Positions 18,571 to 28,392 are shown, counted from the first letter of the stretch. The stretch is 64,000 nt of DNA from Streptomyces sannanensis (GCF_039536205.1 NZ_BAAAYL010000001.1:5890001-5954000), one strand, 5' to 3'. The notes: a model not told the origin generated them from the letters alone. Numbers and translations: made by a program.

Positions 18571-18802
18571 TGCTTCAACTCAACGCGCCGGGGCGCCTGC
18601 CTCGGCCGTGTCCTCGCAGTCCAGCAGATCGACGCTTGGGGCTTCCCCTATGGCAGCGAACCGCCCCATGCCATCGCCGCCATAGAGGCCAACGCTGTTA
18701 CGCACGGTTGGAGTCAGGAGCGATACCTTCGAGCTGCGCCTCACGCTCGACGAATGGGCCATTCAAATCGAGGTTACCGACACACGCGGAGAGACCTCCT
18801 GA
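18571..18802 (+). pseudogene. RsbW-like anti-sigma/ATP-binding protein remnant
   Basis: The frame at 18571 reads STRRGACLGRVLAVQQIDAW, then GFPYGSEPPHAIAAIEANAV THG, matching the N-box region of Streptomyces HATPase_c anti-sigma proteins. The continuation is in another frame (FELRLTLDEWAIQIEVTDTR GETS) to the TGA at 18800. The G-boxes are missing. This is a frameshifted, 3'-truncated relative of the intact gene at 36927-37541. Confidence 0.6.
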
Positions 18803-18943
18803 GGAGTCTCCTGCGTGCCTTGAAGTTGATCGGGCGTGGCCTGCTCTTCGTCGCGGCATTGTGGGAAAGTGGGGCGTCGCCGAGCGGTCGGGCCTAGGAA
18901 GACGATCTGGGCGGAGGCGGCGCGGACGGGGCCCACTGGCTCA

Positions 18944-21900
18944 TCAGTGCGGCAGTGTCCAGGCCGTTCCGTCGAGCAGCACAGATGGTCGGTCACCGTG
19001 GTGCGGCTTGAGGCGGGTCAACCGAACGCTTACGTATTCACCGCGCTCTGGGGCGGGAATCCGCAGCGCACGCGCCCGATCGGAATCCGTCGTCATGTGA
19101 CCCAAAATCAGGAAGCCTTCTTGCTCAAGCTCTCGCCGGGCAGTGCGCACCCGCCTGGCGACGTCATCCTGCTTGGCCACCGTACGCAGAGCCGACAGTG
19201 GGATCCGCCTGATTTGCACCCGACGGAAGAGCTCGTTGATACGGGCCTGAGCCGACGAAGGTGCCAAGATCGCGGCACGTGTGTCGGCGTCGAGGTGCAG
19301 CAGCAGATTCTCCGGCAATTCGGCCCCATGGAACAGCCAGAGCACTGATCCACGCTTCTCGGTTTTGAGGGTTCTCTTCATATCCCGGTTCACACCCCTG
19401 TTGAGTAGCCCCGGGCGTATCCGGATGAGGCCGGCCGACCACCGGGAGGTGTAATCGTCCACATGGACCACCAGACAGATGCGGTCCATGGCTTCGGGCG
19501 GGAACATCCAGTGCCCTTCGAAGAGGGAGAAATTGATCTCGAATTCGATGCCGTCGAGTCGCGTATCGGAAGATCCCCGGAGGTCAAGGTCAGGCTCCAG
19601 GCCGAACTCCTGAATAAGTTCCTCCTCCACCCGTCGGCCGATCAGGCTCTTCTCCTCTGGATGCAGATCCCTGACAGCGAACCGCCCGGTCCTTGCGCCA
19701 TCGAGGAGCGCGTCCAGGCATCCTCGGAGCAACCTCGCAAACCGGCGTCCTTCTGGGTCGCGGCTGATCAACGCCGAGTACAGTCGGGCGAGTTCTTCGT
19801 CAGCCGAGTGTGACCGTTCGGCGATCGGGGTCCAGACGTCCAGAGCGCCATAGCCATCGACGCCACGGTGGCAGACGAAACGGTCAGCGAGAGCGGCCCC
19901 GGACGGGCTGCGCAGCGCGTTCCCGAACGCGCTTGGCGATACGTACAGAATGCGAGGGTCCGTGATCTGAGGCACGTCGATAGCGAAAAGTATCCGGTAC
20001 GTGGTCTCGATGGCGGCCTGGCTCAACAGGTCCGCTGATCCGGTGTCCACCGCCCCCTTGTGGACGGCCATGCGCGCAGGGAGTCCTCCGGGGAACCGGT
20101 CCAGCAGCTCGATCAGCAGCGCGGCAAGCGAGACTGCTGTATCTACGAGTACCAGACACACGCCCTCGGTGACGTATGACCGAACCTGATGCGGCTGGAC
20201 TCCCGCGTGCGCCAAAATCAAATCGTGAACCACAATCCATGCATCGGGTTCGGTCAGGGCGCTCTCTGGCGGGATAGGTACACAGATGACCCACTGAGAG
20301 GTCGTGCCGGAGTTCTTATGCTTCGGTGACGGAAGTCCGTAGAACTGGATCGCTGCATGGCCACGAGTGGGATGCAGCAGGTCCAAGGCTTGCCGCCAGG
20401 GCATCCGCGCCATGTCCGCGCCACCTGAGACCAGCAGTACTTGGCCAAGGACGATGAGCGCCTGGCCCTGGCCCTCGACGTCACCGACGTCGACGGCTAC
20501 TTGGAGTGCCATCTCAGCCGTCTGCCTCGCCTCTCCAGTTCGTCCGCGTACGAGCAGATTTTGCGCAAGGCGGCTGAGAACCTGGCTCTCCGACTCGCGC
20601 ATGCCGTGTGTCCGGTAGAGTTCAGAGACCTCCCGCTGGGCCTCCAGGAGGTCCTCCGCCGGGCCGTCTTCAGAACGCTGCGAGGCTTCGAGTACGCGCA
20701 GCGCGTTCCCCACCTCCCGAGTTGCCTTCAGCTCCCGGAAAACATCAAGGGCGAATTTGGCCGCCTGCCCCGCCAGGTCGTTCTTTCCTTGCTCCAGATA
20801 CAGCTCGGAGAGCGTCAATTGGGCCGTTGCCCTGCCATGCTGGTCGTTCGCAGCCCGGTATTCCGCGCTCGCCCTCCGGAGCCAGGCGTACGCATCTTCG
20901 TACGCACCGCAGCGCAGGGCGACCGTTCCGTGAAGATACGGCATGAGCCCTGCGAATGCGGCGTCACTAGCGTTGGCTTGCTCCGCACGGGTCAGCGCAG
21001 CCTGGGCTTCGGTCAGCCGCCCGGCGGTGAGATGGATGTGCCCGAGCATGAGGTAACCGGCCGCCAGGCTGTAACGCTGGCTGTCCGAGTCGGCAGCCTT
21101 GTCGATCAAAGCCTGTACCGCTACGTGGTAGAGGGAGGCGTGCCGCCGGGAGCCGACCAGGTCCTGCATAAGGAGGAGCAGTGCTGCCCGCTGGCGCAGC
21201 GACGCTTTGTCCATGTACATGACGATGCCGAGCATGTTTGGCACGAGCGAGTCGATCTGCGTCGGCATTCCATGGGGAACCGCTTTGGCTGCGAATCCCA
21301 GTCGCTCGGGGAGTCGGTCGCCTGGACGGCCGACTGTGTAGAGGCCGGCAGCAGTGACACAGTAGTGATCGAGGAGACGTGCAATGGCGTCTCGTCGCTC
21401 GAGCCGCCATTCGTTGCCGGCGGCCAGTCGGCGCGCGAAGTGGCGGAACGAGGCCTGGTACTCGTACTGGCGCGGCCGGTTCTCCACCAGAAGCCCGTAG
21501 CTGACAAGGGCCCGTGCCAGGCCTCCTGAGGCGCTCTGGCCAACAATGGCCATGGCCTCTTCTGCGGACAGCTGCTCATACTCGGGTAGGGCGAGCAGCA
21601 GGCACGCACGGGCTTCCTCCGCGCTCAACGCGTCGAAACGTCGGTGGAAAGCAGCTTCAACGGCTGTGCTGGAATTGGTCATGGGGCCGAGAGTCCGGCG
21701 TTTGGCGTCTACGTCTGATGCCAGCTGGTCCATAGCTGGTGCCTGCCCGGATGCGATCCACCGGCCGAGCAGTTCGATGGCCAGCGGCCACCCACAACAC
21801 GCGTCGAGCAGTTTCTTCGCGGCCTGAGGGGCACGGTGGACCGCCCCGCGCCCGATGATGCGGATGAGCAGGGTGAGCCGCTCCTCCTCATTCAGCGGCC

Positions 21901-23992
21901 CCAGTTCGATCCGATGGGCCCCAGCCACCCTGGACAGGGCATGCACACTGGTCACGATGACCGCACAGCCGGCGCTCCGCGGCAGCAGGCCCCTGATCTG
22001 TGCTGCGTCGGCCGCGTTGTCCAGGACGAAGAGCACACGCCGTGCGGCCACCGCCTCGCGATACGCCCGCAGGCGGGCCTGCCGCTCCGCTGGGACGGAC
22101 TCTGGCGGAACACCCAGGGCCGTGAGGAAGGCAGGCAGGACCGTGTCGGGGTCCACCGGGTGCTCTGTCGACCCACGCAGATCCACGAAGAACTGCCCAT
22201 GAGGGAACGACTCCCGCACAAGGTGGGCCACCTGAAGGGCGAGCGCCGTCTTTCCGGCGCCCCGCGTTGCATCGCGGGCAGACACGCACACCACAGGGGA
22301 CGCGGCGGTCGTGAGGTGTCGGACCATGTCCGACACGGCGATCCACCGACCAGTAAAGTTTCTCGGCTGGCCAGGAAGGGGGGTTATCGAGGAGTACAGG
22401 GATGGCCGGGGCGTGAAGGCCCCTGGTACGGAGAGCCCGAGCAACTCCAGCGTCCGTTGTGAGGCATGCCCGAAGGCCTGCAGCTCGGCCGGGAGCTGCG
22501 TCGAGCTTTCGGAGTCGTACGCCACGGACGGCAGCTGTGCCCGCCCGTCGCCCCGTGAACCGATGTGGCGGCTCACCGCGCGGTGCATCCGCCGCACCTC
22601 GTGCTCCGCCAAGTGCTCTCGCAGTGTGTCCCGTACCGCGCCGGGCACACCCAGGACGATGATCCCGTCGGCATCCGTCTCGAGAGAGAACAGGCCGCTG
22701 GTGATCATCTCCGCGAGATCGGCCGTCGTGGCCTCGGGGACTAGCTCCTGCCTGATCACGTTCAGCAGGCGCAGGCTCAGCTGGTCGAACGCCGAGCAGA
22801 GAACAGCCAGACGTACGGCGCGTGGGGATGCCGTACGGAGGTATCCCTGTGCGCGGACCTCAAGGGGCAACGGGCGAGGACTGCCTGGCCGATGGGTGCG
22901 GACCGGCTGCCGGCCGCCCGCTGGTACCAGGGCTGCGCTGCACCCTGCCGGGTCGTTCCGCATTACCGCACGCGACCACCGTGCCAAGGAGTAAGGCGAC
23001 AGCGAGAGAACGGGGACCGGAAGAGGGTGACCGTCCTCGGGCCCTGTGGGAGCGGGCGGCAGCGGTGCCTCGTAGCGCAGCCGGGTGTTACCAGCTCCTG
23101 GGGCGTCCAGTGTGACGGTGACGATGGGCAGGTTGAGGCCAGTTCGGCGCCAGAGTTTGGTGGGCAGCGGATTGAGCAGGGCTGTGGGGGTCGATTCCGC
23201 CCACTCCCGGAGCAGCTTCCAGACCTTCGGTTCGCGCCATGTCGGCATCGTGCAGTCGGAGACCACGACGATCAGTTGCCGTCCGTCCGGTGCCCGCAAG
23301 CGGCCGGGGGCCACGAGGCGGTCCTGCTGGTCACGGAGTTCCGGGCTACCGTCCGAGCCGAACAGAAGGCGGATGGTCCGAAGGGTGCGAAAGGCGCCGA
23401 GCCCGCCCAGCGCGGTGGTGAAGTCGTCGACTGTGTCCTGCCAGACCTGCATGGAAGGGGACGTCTCCACGATCAGCACAAGATCGAACCAGCGCTCGGG
23501 TTCGGCTGCGAACGCGGGGATCAGCTCGCCGCTCTGGGCGTACGCGTCGACGGTCGCATCGATGTCCAGGACGTGGTGGCGTCCCTGGGGCCATCGCCTT
23601 TTCCAGGGACGCAGGGCCCGGGGAAGGTCGAGGGAGCGGGCCGGGCTGGGGGCCCGGGGCGCGCTCATCGGATTCCCAGGTAGCTGGGTGTTGCTGCCGG
23701 GCAGGCGCTCATGCAGGGCGCGCTCGCCGGTTGCAGGTCCGGGAGCAGGGGCATGGGGCGTGTCCGCCTTGGTGTCACGGCTTTCGTTGTCCGGCTCGCT
23801 GGTGGCCTCCTCTCCAGGCGCGTTGGCCGGGCCGTCCCCGGTCCCCGATCGCACATCGGTGTCCTGTGGTTCCGCCTCCTCGCCCAGGCGTGCCGCCAGC
23901 CACAGCGCCTCGGCAAGCCCAGTGCCGTCCAATTGCGGCACAGCGCTGCGTAGGGCATGGAGCGCCGGCGCCAAATGGTCAAGGTCAGGCAC
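18944..23992 (-). CDS. SAV_2336-type vWA-like / STAND NTPase / TPR / NaeI-like nuclease fusion
   Basis: A 1682-residue cytoplasmic protein, start GTG 23992. Residues 1-60 match the SAV_2336 N-terminus (LAPALHALRSAVPQLDGTGL AEALWLAARLG). About 165-350 is vWA-like (RWFDLVLIVETSPSMQVWQD). About 570-790 is an NB-ARC-type STAND module (P-loop RDATRGAGKTALA, with a degenerate first Gly; Walker B RRVLFVLDNA; GWPLAIELLGRW). About 960-1170 are TPR-like helices. About 1230-1390 is an alpha/beta segment resembling a cyclase-homology domain (weak). About 1400-1681 matches NaeI: GRRVEEELIQEFG, MFPPEAMDRICLVVHVDD, SRWSAGL, GVNRDMKRTL, INELFRRVQIRRI, EGFLILGH. Last gene of the operon, overlapping the AAA+ gene by 8 bases. 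Likely the regulated effector of a vWA-MoxR-VMAP conflict system. Confidence 0.85.
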   Translation of the reverse strand: MPDLDHLAPALHALRSAVPQLDGTGLAEALWLAARLGEEAEPQDTDVRSGTGDGPANAPGEEATSEPDNESRDTKADTPHAPAPGPATGERALHERLPGSNTQLPGNPMSAPRAPSPARSLDLPRALRPWKRRWPQGRHHVLDIDATVDAYAQSGELIPAFAAEPERWFDLVLIVETSPSMQVWQDTVDDFTTALGGLGAFRTLRTIRLLFGSDGSPELRDQQDRLVAPGRLRAPDGRQLIVVVSDCTMPTWREPKVWKLLREWAESTPTALLNPLPTKLWRRTGLNLPIVTVTLDAPGAGNTRLRYEAPLPPAPTGPEDGHPLPVPVLSLSPYSLARWSRAVMRNDPAGCSAALVPAGGRQPVRTHRPGSPRPLPLEVRAQGYLRTASPRAVRLAVLCSAFDQLSLRLLNVIRQELVPEATTADLAEMITSGLFSLETDADGIIVLGVPGAVRDTLREHLAEHEVRRMHRAVSRHIGSRGDGRAQLPSVAYDSESSTQLPAELQAFGHASQRTLELLGLSVPGAFTPRPSLYSSITPLPGQPRNFTGRWIAVSDMVRHLTTAASPVVCVSARDATRGAGKTALALQVAHLVRESFPHGQFFVDLRGSTEHPVDPDTVLPAFLTALGVPPESVPAERQARLRAYREAVAARRVLFVLDNAADAAQIRGLLPRSAGCAVIVTSVHALSRVAGAHRIELGPLNEEERLTLLIRIIGRGAVHRAPQAAKKLLDACCGWPLAIELLGRWIASGQAPAMDQLASDVDAKRRTLGPMTNSSTAVEAAFHRRFDALSAEEARACLLLALPEYEQLSAEEAMAIVGQSASGGLARALVSYGLLVENRPRQYEYQASFRHFARRLAAGNEWRLERRDAIARLLDHYCVTAAGLYTVGRPGDRLPERLGFAAKAVPHGMPTQIDSLVPNMLGIVMYMDKASLRQRAALLLLMQDLVGSRRHASLYHVAVQALIDKAADSDSQRYSLAAGYLMLGHIHLTAGRLTEAQAALTRAEQANASDAAFAGLMPYLHGTVALRCGAYEDAYAWLRRASAEYRAANDQHGRATAQLTLSELYLEQGKNDLAGQAAKFALDVFRELKATREVGNALRVLEASQRSEDGPAEDLLEAQREVSELYRTHGMRESESQVLSRLAQNLLVRGRTGEARQTAEMALQVAVDVGDVEGQGQALIVLGQVLLVSGGADMARMPWRQALDLLHPTRGHAAIQFYGLPSPKHKNSGTTSQWVICVPIPPESALTEPDAWIVVHDLILAHAGVQPHQVRSYVTEGVCLVLVDTAVSLAALLIELLDRFPGGLPARMAVHKGAVDTGSADLLSQAAIETTYRILFAIDVPQITDPRILYVSPSAFGNALRSPSGAALADRFVCHRGVDGYGALDVWTPIAERSHSADEELARLYSALISRDPEGRRFARLLRGCLDALLDGARTGRFAVRDLHPEEKSLIGRRVEEELIQEFGLEPDLDLRGSSDTRLDGIEFEINFSLFEGHWMFPPEAMDRICLVVHVDDYTSRWSAGLIRIRPGLLNRGVNRDMKRTLKTEKRGSVLWLFHGAELPENLLLHLDADTRAAILAPSSAQARINELFRRVQIRRIPLSALRTVAKQDDVARRVRTARRELEQEGFLILGHMTTDSDRARALRIPAPERGEYVSVRLTRLKPHHGDRPSVLLDGTAWTLPH

Positions 23993-24911
23993 GGGACAGC
24001 TCGCGCAGAATCAGTTCCATGACCTCCTGGCGGTCCCCGCCCTCGGGAGCGGCGATGCCGCCCAGCAGGTGGACGGCGTTGAGGAGCTGGTCGATCGCCA
24101 GGCTCTCGCCCGCGTTGAGTCGGTCGACAAAGATGGCGATCAGCGTGTCGACCGGGCCGTTGTGTGCAGGGTCGGGAGTCAGATGGGCTTCGACGATCTG
24201 GCGCAGCGTCTCCACTGTGGGCATGGGCATGGTGAACCGTACGCACCGCCGCAGGAAGGCTGCAGGGAAGTCGCGTTCGCCGTTGCTGGTCATGACAATG
24301 AAGGGAAAGGTTGTGCACTGTACTCGCCCGCGGGTGACGCCGCTGCGCCGATCGCTGCCCGATTCGCGGATCTGTACGACGTTGTGCTTGTACCGGGCGA
24401 GCTCCGGAATCTCGAACTCACCGCGCTCCAGCACATCAAGAAGATCACTCGGCAGGTCGAGATCGCTCTTGTCGATCTCATCAATCAACAGTGCGCGAGG
24501 ATGGTCGGACGGGAGCAGTGCCGTTCCCAGAGGCCCCATGTGCAGGAAGGGCTCGATGTCGTCGCCCCCGGATGGGTCCAGGCGCTGGGCGTGGATGCGC
24601 CCCAGCGCGTCGTAGCGGTACAGGGCCTCCTGCAGGCTGCTCCGGGAAGTGATGTGCCAACGCAGTACGGTGCCGAGCTTGAGCTCCGACGCCACCTGTT
24701 CGATCACCGTGGACTTACCGGACCCGGCGGGCCCGGTGACAAGCAGCGGACGCCGGAGCACAAGCGCCGCGTTGACGGCGTCGACGAGGCCCTTGGGCGG
24801 GCGGAACTCCTTGTGCAGCGTCCGGCGGGGGAAGCTGCGCCACGGTGGAGGATCGCCCAGGTCGACATCGCGCGGCGTGCCGTCCCCGACGTAGAAGGGC
24901 TGCCAGGTCAT
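23985..24911 (-). CDS. MoxR-family AAA+ ATPase
   Basis: A 308-residue AAA+ protein. The start ATG 24911 lies in an ATGA overlap with the preceding gene (stop 24908). Walker A VTGPAGSGKST about residues 58-68; Walker B ALLIDEIDKSDLDLP about 140-154; sensor-1 region FIVMTSNGERDFPAAF; arginine finger FLRRCVRF. MoxR ATPases work with vWA partners as chaperone-like remodelers, and here the vWA-like partner is encoded immediately downstream. Within the operon it is the motor of a predicted MoxR-vWA-VMAP ternary system. Confidence 0.9.
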   Translation of the reverse strand: MTWQPFYVGDGTPRDVDLGDPPPWRSFPRRTLHKEFRPPKGLVDAVNAALVLRRPLLVTGPAGSGKSTVIEQVASELKLGTVLRWHITSRSSLQEALYRYDALGRIHAQRLDPSGGDDIEPFLHMGPLGTALLPSDHPRALLIDEIDKSDLDLPSDLLDVLERGEFEIPELARYKHNVVQIRESGSDRRSGVTRGRVQCTTFPFIVMTSNGERDFPAAFLRRCVRFTMPMPTVETLRQIVEAHLTPDPAHNGPVDTLIAIFVDRLNAGESLAIDQLLNAVHLLGGIAAPEGGDRQEVMELILRELSRA

Positions 24912-26974
24912 GCGGGAATCTCCCCCTCTGTCGTGAACTGCTCGAACCAGCTGCAGAATTCGAGCCATTCAAGGTCGTGCCAGATCGTGCGCAGCTGGGC
25001 GAGCTGGGCGCCCGGCCTCTCCGGGCAGTTCTGCTTCCAACTGTCGCGGTAGGCCCTGCAGAACTCGGCCGGCAAGGATTGCCAGTATGTGTCGAGGCTG
25101 TGACGGGTCTCCGCAGGGAGCTGGCTCTGGCCGCCAGGCCACATCACGATCGGGGAATAGGGCAGCAGCGACGTGATCAGCTCTTTGAGCCGGGCAGGCC
25201 GGTGGCTGACCGCGACTGCCCGGTCGAACTCTCCGTTCTCGAGTCGCTCGCCGAGGCCGGGGACATGGCGGGTGTCCTCTTCGCTCAGCCAGTCCACGGG
25301 GGCGCCGCTCGCGCAGGGCGTGTCCATGGCTATGAGTCGCTCTCTGGCCACATCATTGATCCACCAGAGATCTGGGGGCGGATGGATCCGGTCACTCCAG
25401 CGCAGCACGACGTCGTACCGTGCCCCCATACGCAGTCCCACATTCGTCTCCTCCGGGCGCCACTCGACCAACAGCGCTGCGGAGGCTGCAACCTCGACCT
25501 GATGCAGAGGAGTGCCCAGCTCCTGTGCCTGCTGGGTGGCCCACTTCAGCACGGCGCCCAGCTTCCGCTCCACCCCCTTCCTGCTGGGTTCGCACGGGAA
25601 CGCCTCGTGGGGACAGCGTCGTCCGTCGCCCGCCAACAGCCACGCTTCGAGCGACTCGGGCCACTCGTCACCGACGGCTGAGTGCAGACTGACAACCAGC
25701 CGTGCGCGCCTTTTGGGGTCTCGCTTACGTAGCTCCTCGAAGGCGTCATTGAGCTCGATCGCCGCCCCGATTTCCTGGGCCCATCGCGTGAGTACCGGTG
25801 TGCTCTGGTCGATGTCGGTGTCGAGAGCGAGAGCTGCCACGAAGGCTGCCAGACATGCCGTGCGACTCTGTCCTATGCCAGGGGCGCGCAGCAGAAGAAA
25901 CTCGACCGCATCGCGGACAAGTTCACTACCGGATGTGATCGGGAGACTCTCGCCGGAGCGGAAGAACCCAGCGGACAGTGCCCGCCGCAGCCGTCCCGAC
26001 GTCAGTGCCGTGCCAGGCCAGGAATTGAGCAGGGCGATCGTACGGGGAGCTTCCTGCAGCACATCGAGAACGCGTAAGGCCAGGGCTCGATCCGCCGACA
26101 GCGGATCGGCGCGGTCAGCGATCTCACGCCGCAGGGCTTCCATGTCGCCAACACAGGTGATCGCCGTGCCGGCGCGCCCCAAGGGTTCCAATGCTCGGTC
26201 CAGTTCCTCGATGGCCACCGGACCGAGGAGTGAACCGGCACTGCTGACGCATCCTTGATTCCTGCGATTACGGGCGAGCCACAGGCGCCTTTCGGCGAAG
26301 GGATCTCCGTCGAGCTCCACCCTGACCGGAGTCTGGCCAGCGATCTCGGCGTCGGTCCTCACCACATCGGCGACTGCTGACGGTTCCAGATACTCACCGG
26401 CCCCGGAGATGCCCTCGGTCAGCACTTTGACGATGCCCCGGGTGAATCTCAGCTCATAGGAGTCCTCGCGTATGGCGGAGGACATCAGGATCGAGAGGCG
26501 TGTCCTGCCGCCCTGGTCGCCGAGGCTCAGCGAGTTCAGATCGGGGATCGCACCGGCGGCATGGCAGGTGTCGACGATGGCGATCACGCCGTTTAGGCCT
26601 GGCGCCTCCAGCGTCTGCAGCAGGAGCGCACCGACGTCCACCCCGGTGTGGATGTCTCCAGCGGTGGAGCTGCCGGCCATGAAGTAGAGCCGTCCGCCCG
26701 AAACGGTGCCGTGGCCAATCAAGGCGAGAACCAGCGTCGCCCCCGCCTTGCCGGCCCGATCGGCGGCTTCCCGAATCGCTTGTTCGACCCCCGCCTGGGT
26801 GACGGAGCCACCACTCAAGAGCGAAGGCGAGGTCAGCGGCCCCTTCTCGCACCCGCCCAGCCAAGGGTTCGTCACTGCCTCGTAGAGGGACTCGGCGACG
26901 GTCTCAAGGCCTTTGAGAGCTCCGAGCGCCGGGCACTGGGGAGCGATTACCAGGACATGTCGGATCTCGGTCAT
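24908..26974 (-). CDS. Caspase-like peptidase with VMAP C-terminal domain
   Basis: 688 residues. Residues 1-240 form a caspase/metacaspase-like domain: catalytic-type His88 in LVLALIGHGTVSGGRLYF and Cys137 in GVIAIVDTCHAAGA. The remaining part matches vWA-MoxR-associated protein (VMAP) regions: VVSLHSAVGDEWPESLEAWL in the middle, and a C-terminal helical segment with SYWQS-like and YRDSWKQNCPERPG blocks. Overlaps the hydrolase gene (ATGA 26971-26974) and the MoxR gene (ATGA 24908-24911). In described VMAP systems the caspase is an effector that cleaves proteins on activation; that role here is inference from context. Confidence 0.85.
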   Translation of the reverse strand: MTEIRHVLVIAPQCPALGALKGLETVAESLYEAVTNPWLGGCEKGPLTSPSLLSGGSVTQAGVEQAIREAADRAGKAGATLVLALIGHGTVSGGRLYFMAGSSTAGDIHTGVDVGALLLQTLEAPGLNGVIAIVDTCHAAGAIPDLNSLSLGDQGGRTRLSILMSSAIREDSYELRFTRGIVKVLTEGISGAGEYLEPSAVADVVRTDAEIAGQTPVRVELDGDPFAERRLWLARNRRNQGCVSSAGSLLGPVAIEELDRALEPLGRAGTAITCVGDMEALRREIADRADPLSADRALALRVLDVLQEAPRTIALLNSWPGTALTSGRLRRALSAGFFRSGESLPITSGSELVRDAVEFLLLRAPGIGQSRTACLAAFVAALALDTDIDQSTPVLTRWAQEIGAAIELNDAFEELRKRDPKRRARLVVSLHSAVGDEWPESLEAWLLAGDGRRCPHEAFPCEPSRKGVERKLGAVLKWATQQAQELGTPLHQVEVAASAALLVEWRPEETNVGLRMGARYDVVLRWSDRIHPPPDLWWINDVARERLIAMDTPCASGAPVDWLSEEDTRHVPGLGERLENGEFDRAVAVSHRPARLKELITSLLPYSPIVMWPGGQSQLPAETRHSLDTYWQSLPAEFCRAYRDSWKQNCPERPGAQLAQLRTIWHDLEWLEFCSWFEQFTTEGEIPA

Positions 26975-27936
26975 GCGCGCGCGATCGACTCCAGAGCCTC
27001 CACGACCGGACCCGCCACCGCTGGCTGCGCAAGATACTTGGCAGCGGGATGCACCCAGACGCCATCGGAGTCGACCCGGGAAGTCACCGGTAGCACGGTG
27101 GCGGCGTTCGGACGGACGAACGCCTCCAGCCGCGGACGGGCGGCGATGATGTCGTCACGGTCCCAGAAGTTGAGCCACTTGCCGACCTGAGCCGGCACCT
27201 GGAGCGGTTGCGGACGCAGATGCGGAAGCACCACCGTCCGCATGCCGATCGGTGAACCGAGGGTGACCAGCAGCGGCACGGAGAAACCCTGATGGGCGTG
27301 AAGTGTCTCCAGCGCGACGACGGTGCCCAGGGAGTGGGACACCACGATCGTCGGCCCTTCAGGGTCGAGCGTGTCGGCGACCCGCTGCCGGATTCTGGTG
27401 TCGAGAGTCAGGCCATCGCTGTCCGGCTCGCCCCGGCCGAGGTAGCGGGCCACCTGCCCGAGTGCGGTGACGGTCAGCCGCGAGGCGCCCCAGCCGCCGA
27501 TCCTTCGCAGCCCCGGCACCGACATCAGTGTAGTGAGCGCATTGAGCGCCCGCCGTCCGGCGCTCCCGGCTCCCTGCGGGACACCCGTGGGAGCGAGCTG
27601 AGCCCGGGCATGCCGCAGCGTCCGCTCCTCGGTGCCGCCGAGACCGGGGTCCGCGAGCCTCTCATCGACGGCTTCCAGCAGCAGCCCGACGACCAGGTCG
27701 TTGTCCGCGTCCTTGCCGGCTCCGGACTCCGCACCCTGGGCTTCCGGAGGCCGAAACAGGTCTCCGTAGTAGGCGAACCTGGCATCGGCGGCCCATCCCT
27801 GCATCAGATCCAGCACCCGGTGGGAGTGGCCCGCTGCCCGGGCTCCGGCGGCCAGCTCCTGCAGCCATTCCTTGCATTCAGCTGCGACGTCCCTCGGTCC
27901 TCCGATGCCGTGCACGAACACCAGGCGCGGCTTCAT
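26971..27936 (-). CDS. Alpha/beta-hydrolase (lipase/esterase-like)
   Basis: 321 residues from ATG 27936, preceded by a GGGGGG ribosome site. It starts MKPRLVFVHGIGG (oxyanion HG motif). The nucleophile elbow is IVVSHSLGTVVALE with Ser about residue 202. A downstream Asp (NFWDRDDIIAARP) and His (WVHPAAKYL) could complete the triad. No signal peptide, so cytoplasmic. First gene of the four-gene operon with the caspase-VMAP, MoxR and vWA-STAND-NaeI genes. It may be a second effector or a recruiter. The long in-frame extension upstream of 27936 lacks conserved features and was excluded. Confidence 0.8.
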   Translation of the reverse strand: MKPRLVFVHGIGGPRDVAAECKEWLQELAAGARAAGHSHRVLDLMQGWAADARFAYYGDLFRPPEAQGAESGAGKDADNDLVVGLLLEAVDERLADPGLGGTEERTLRHARAQLAPTGVPQGAGSAGRRALNALTTLMSVPGLRRIGGWGASRLTVTALGQVARYLGRGEPDSDGLTLDTRIRQRVADTLDPEGPTIVVSHSLGTVVALETLHAHQGFSVPLLVTLGSPIGMRTVVLPHLRPQPLQVPAQVGKWLNFWDRDDIIAARPRLEAFVRPNAATVLPVTSRVDSDGVWVHPAAKYLAQPAVAGPVVEALESIARA

Positions 27937-28299
27937 TGATCCCCCCAACAGTGATGCTCGACACAGGACTTGAACCAGTCCCGAGATTACCAATCGGTCC
28001 GCCGAGACCAACGCCGCACCACAGTGCCCACCCTGTGCGCCGGGACTGATCCCGTGCGCCCCGTCATCGCCGGGGCTGTCCGAAATCCGGAGTGGTGATC
28101 CCTGAACTCCGGGTGAACGCTGAGCTGACCGTTGGCCGGGGCACATTGAGCGGAACAGAGGGCGTGCTCGAGAGACGCCTGCTACTGCGGAACCACGTGG
28201 GACCACCCCGTGAGCCCCGATCCCCGGCGCAAGCGAGCTCGCCTTCCGGGACCTTGACTCGCAGCAGAAGGATCGGACAGCCCTCGTAAAGACGTCAGC
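27937..28299. other. Gap upstream of the VMAP operon
   Basis: No intact gene. It must contain the promoter for the operon reading left. The right end passes into the XRE-regulator remnant. No clear repeat or operator recognised. Confidence 0.35.
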
Positions 28300-28392
28300 C
28301 TGATGCAGATGCGCTATGCCAAGATGCGCTCACAGGCCCTGTCCCCCGCGGACTCGGCGGACCTGTTGAAGCGGATGCGAGGAGCGCTATGA
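28300..28392 (+). pseudogene. XRE/DUF5753 regulator, C-terminal remnant
   Basis: About 30 codons reading LMQMRYAKMRSQALSPADSA DLLKRMRGAL, then TGA. This is the usual C-terminal tail of Streptomyces XRE regulators paired with DUF397 proteins. The stop overlaps the DUF397 start (ATGA at 28389), as in intact pairs. The HTH domain and most of the regulator are gone. Confidence 0.65.
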
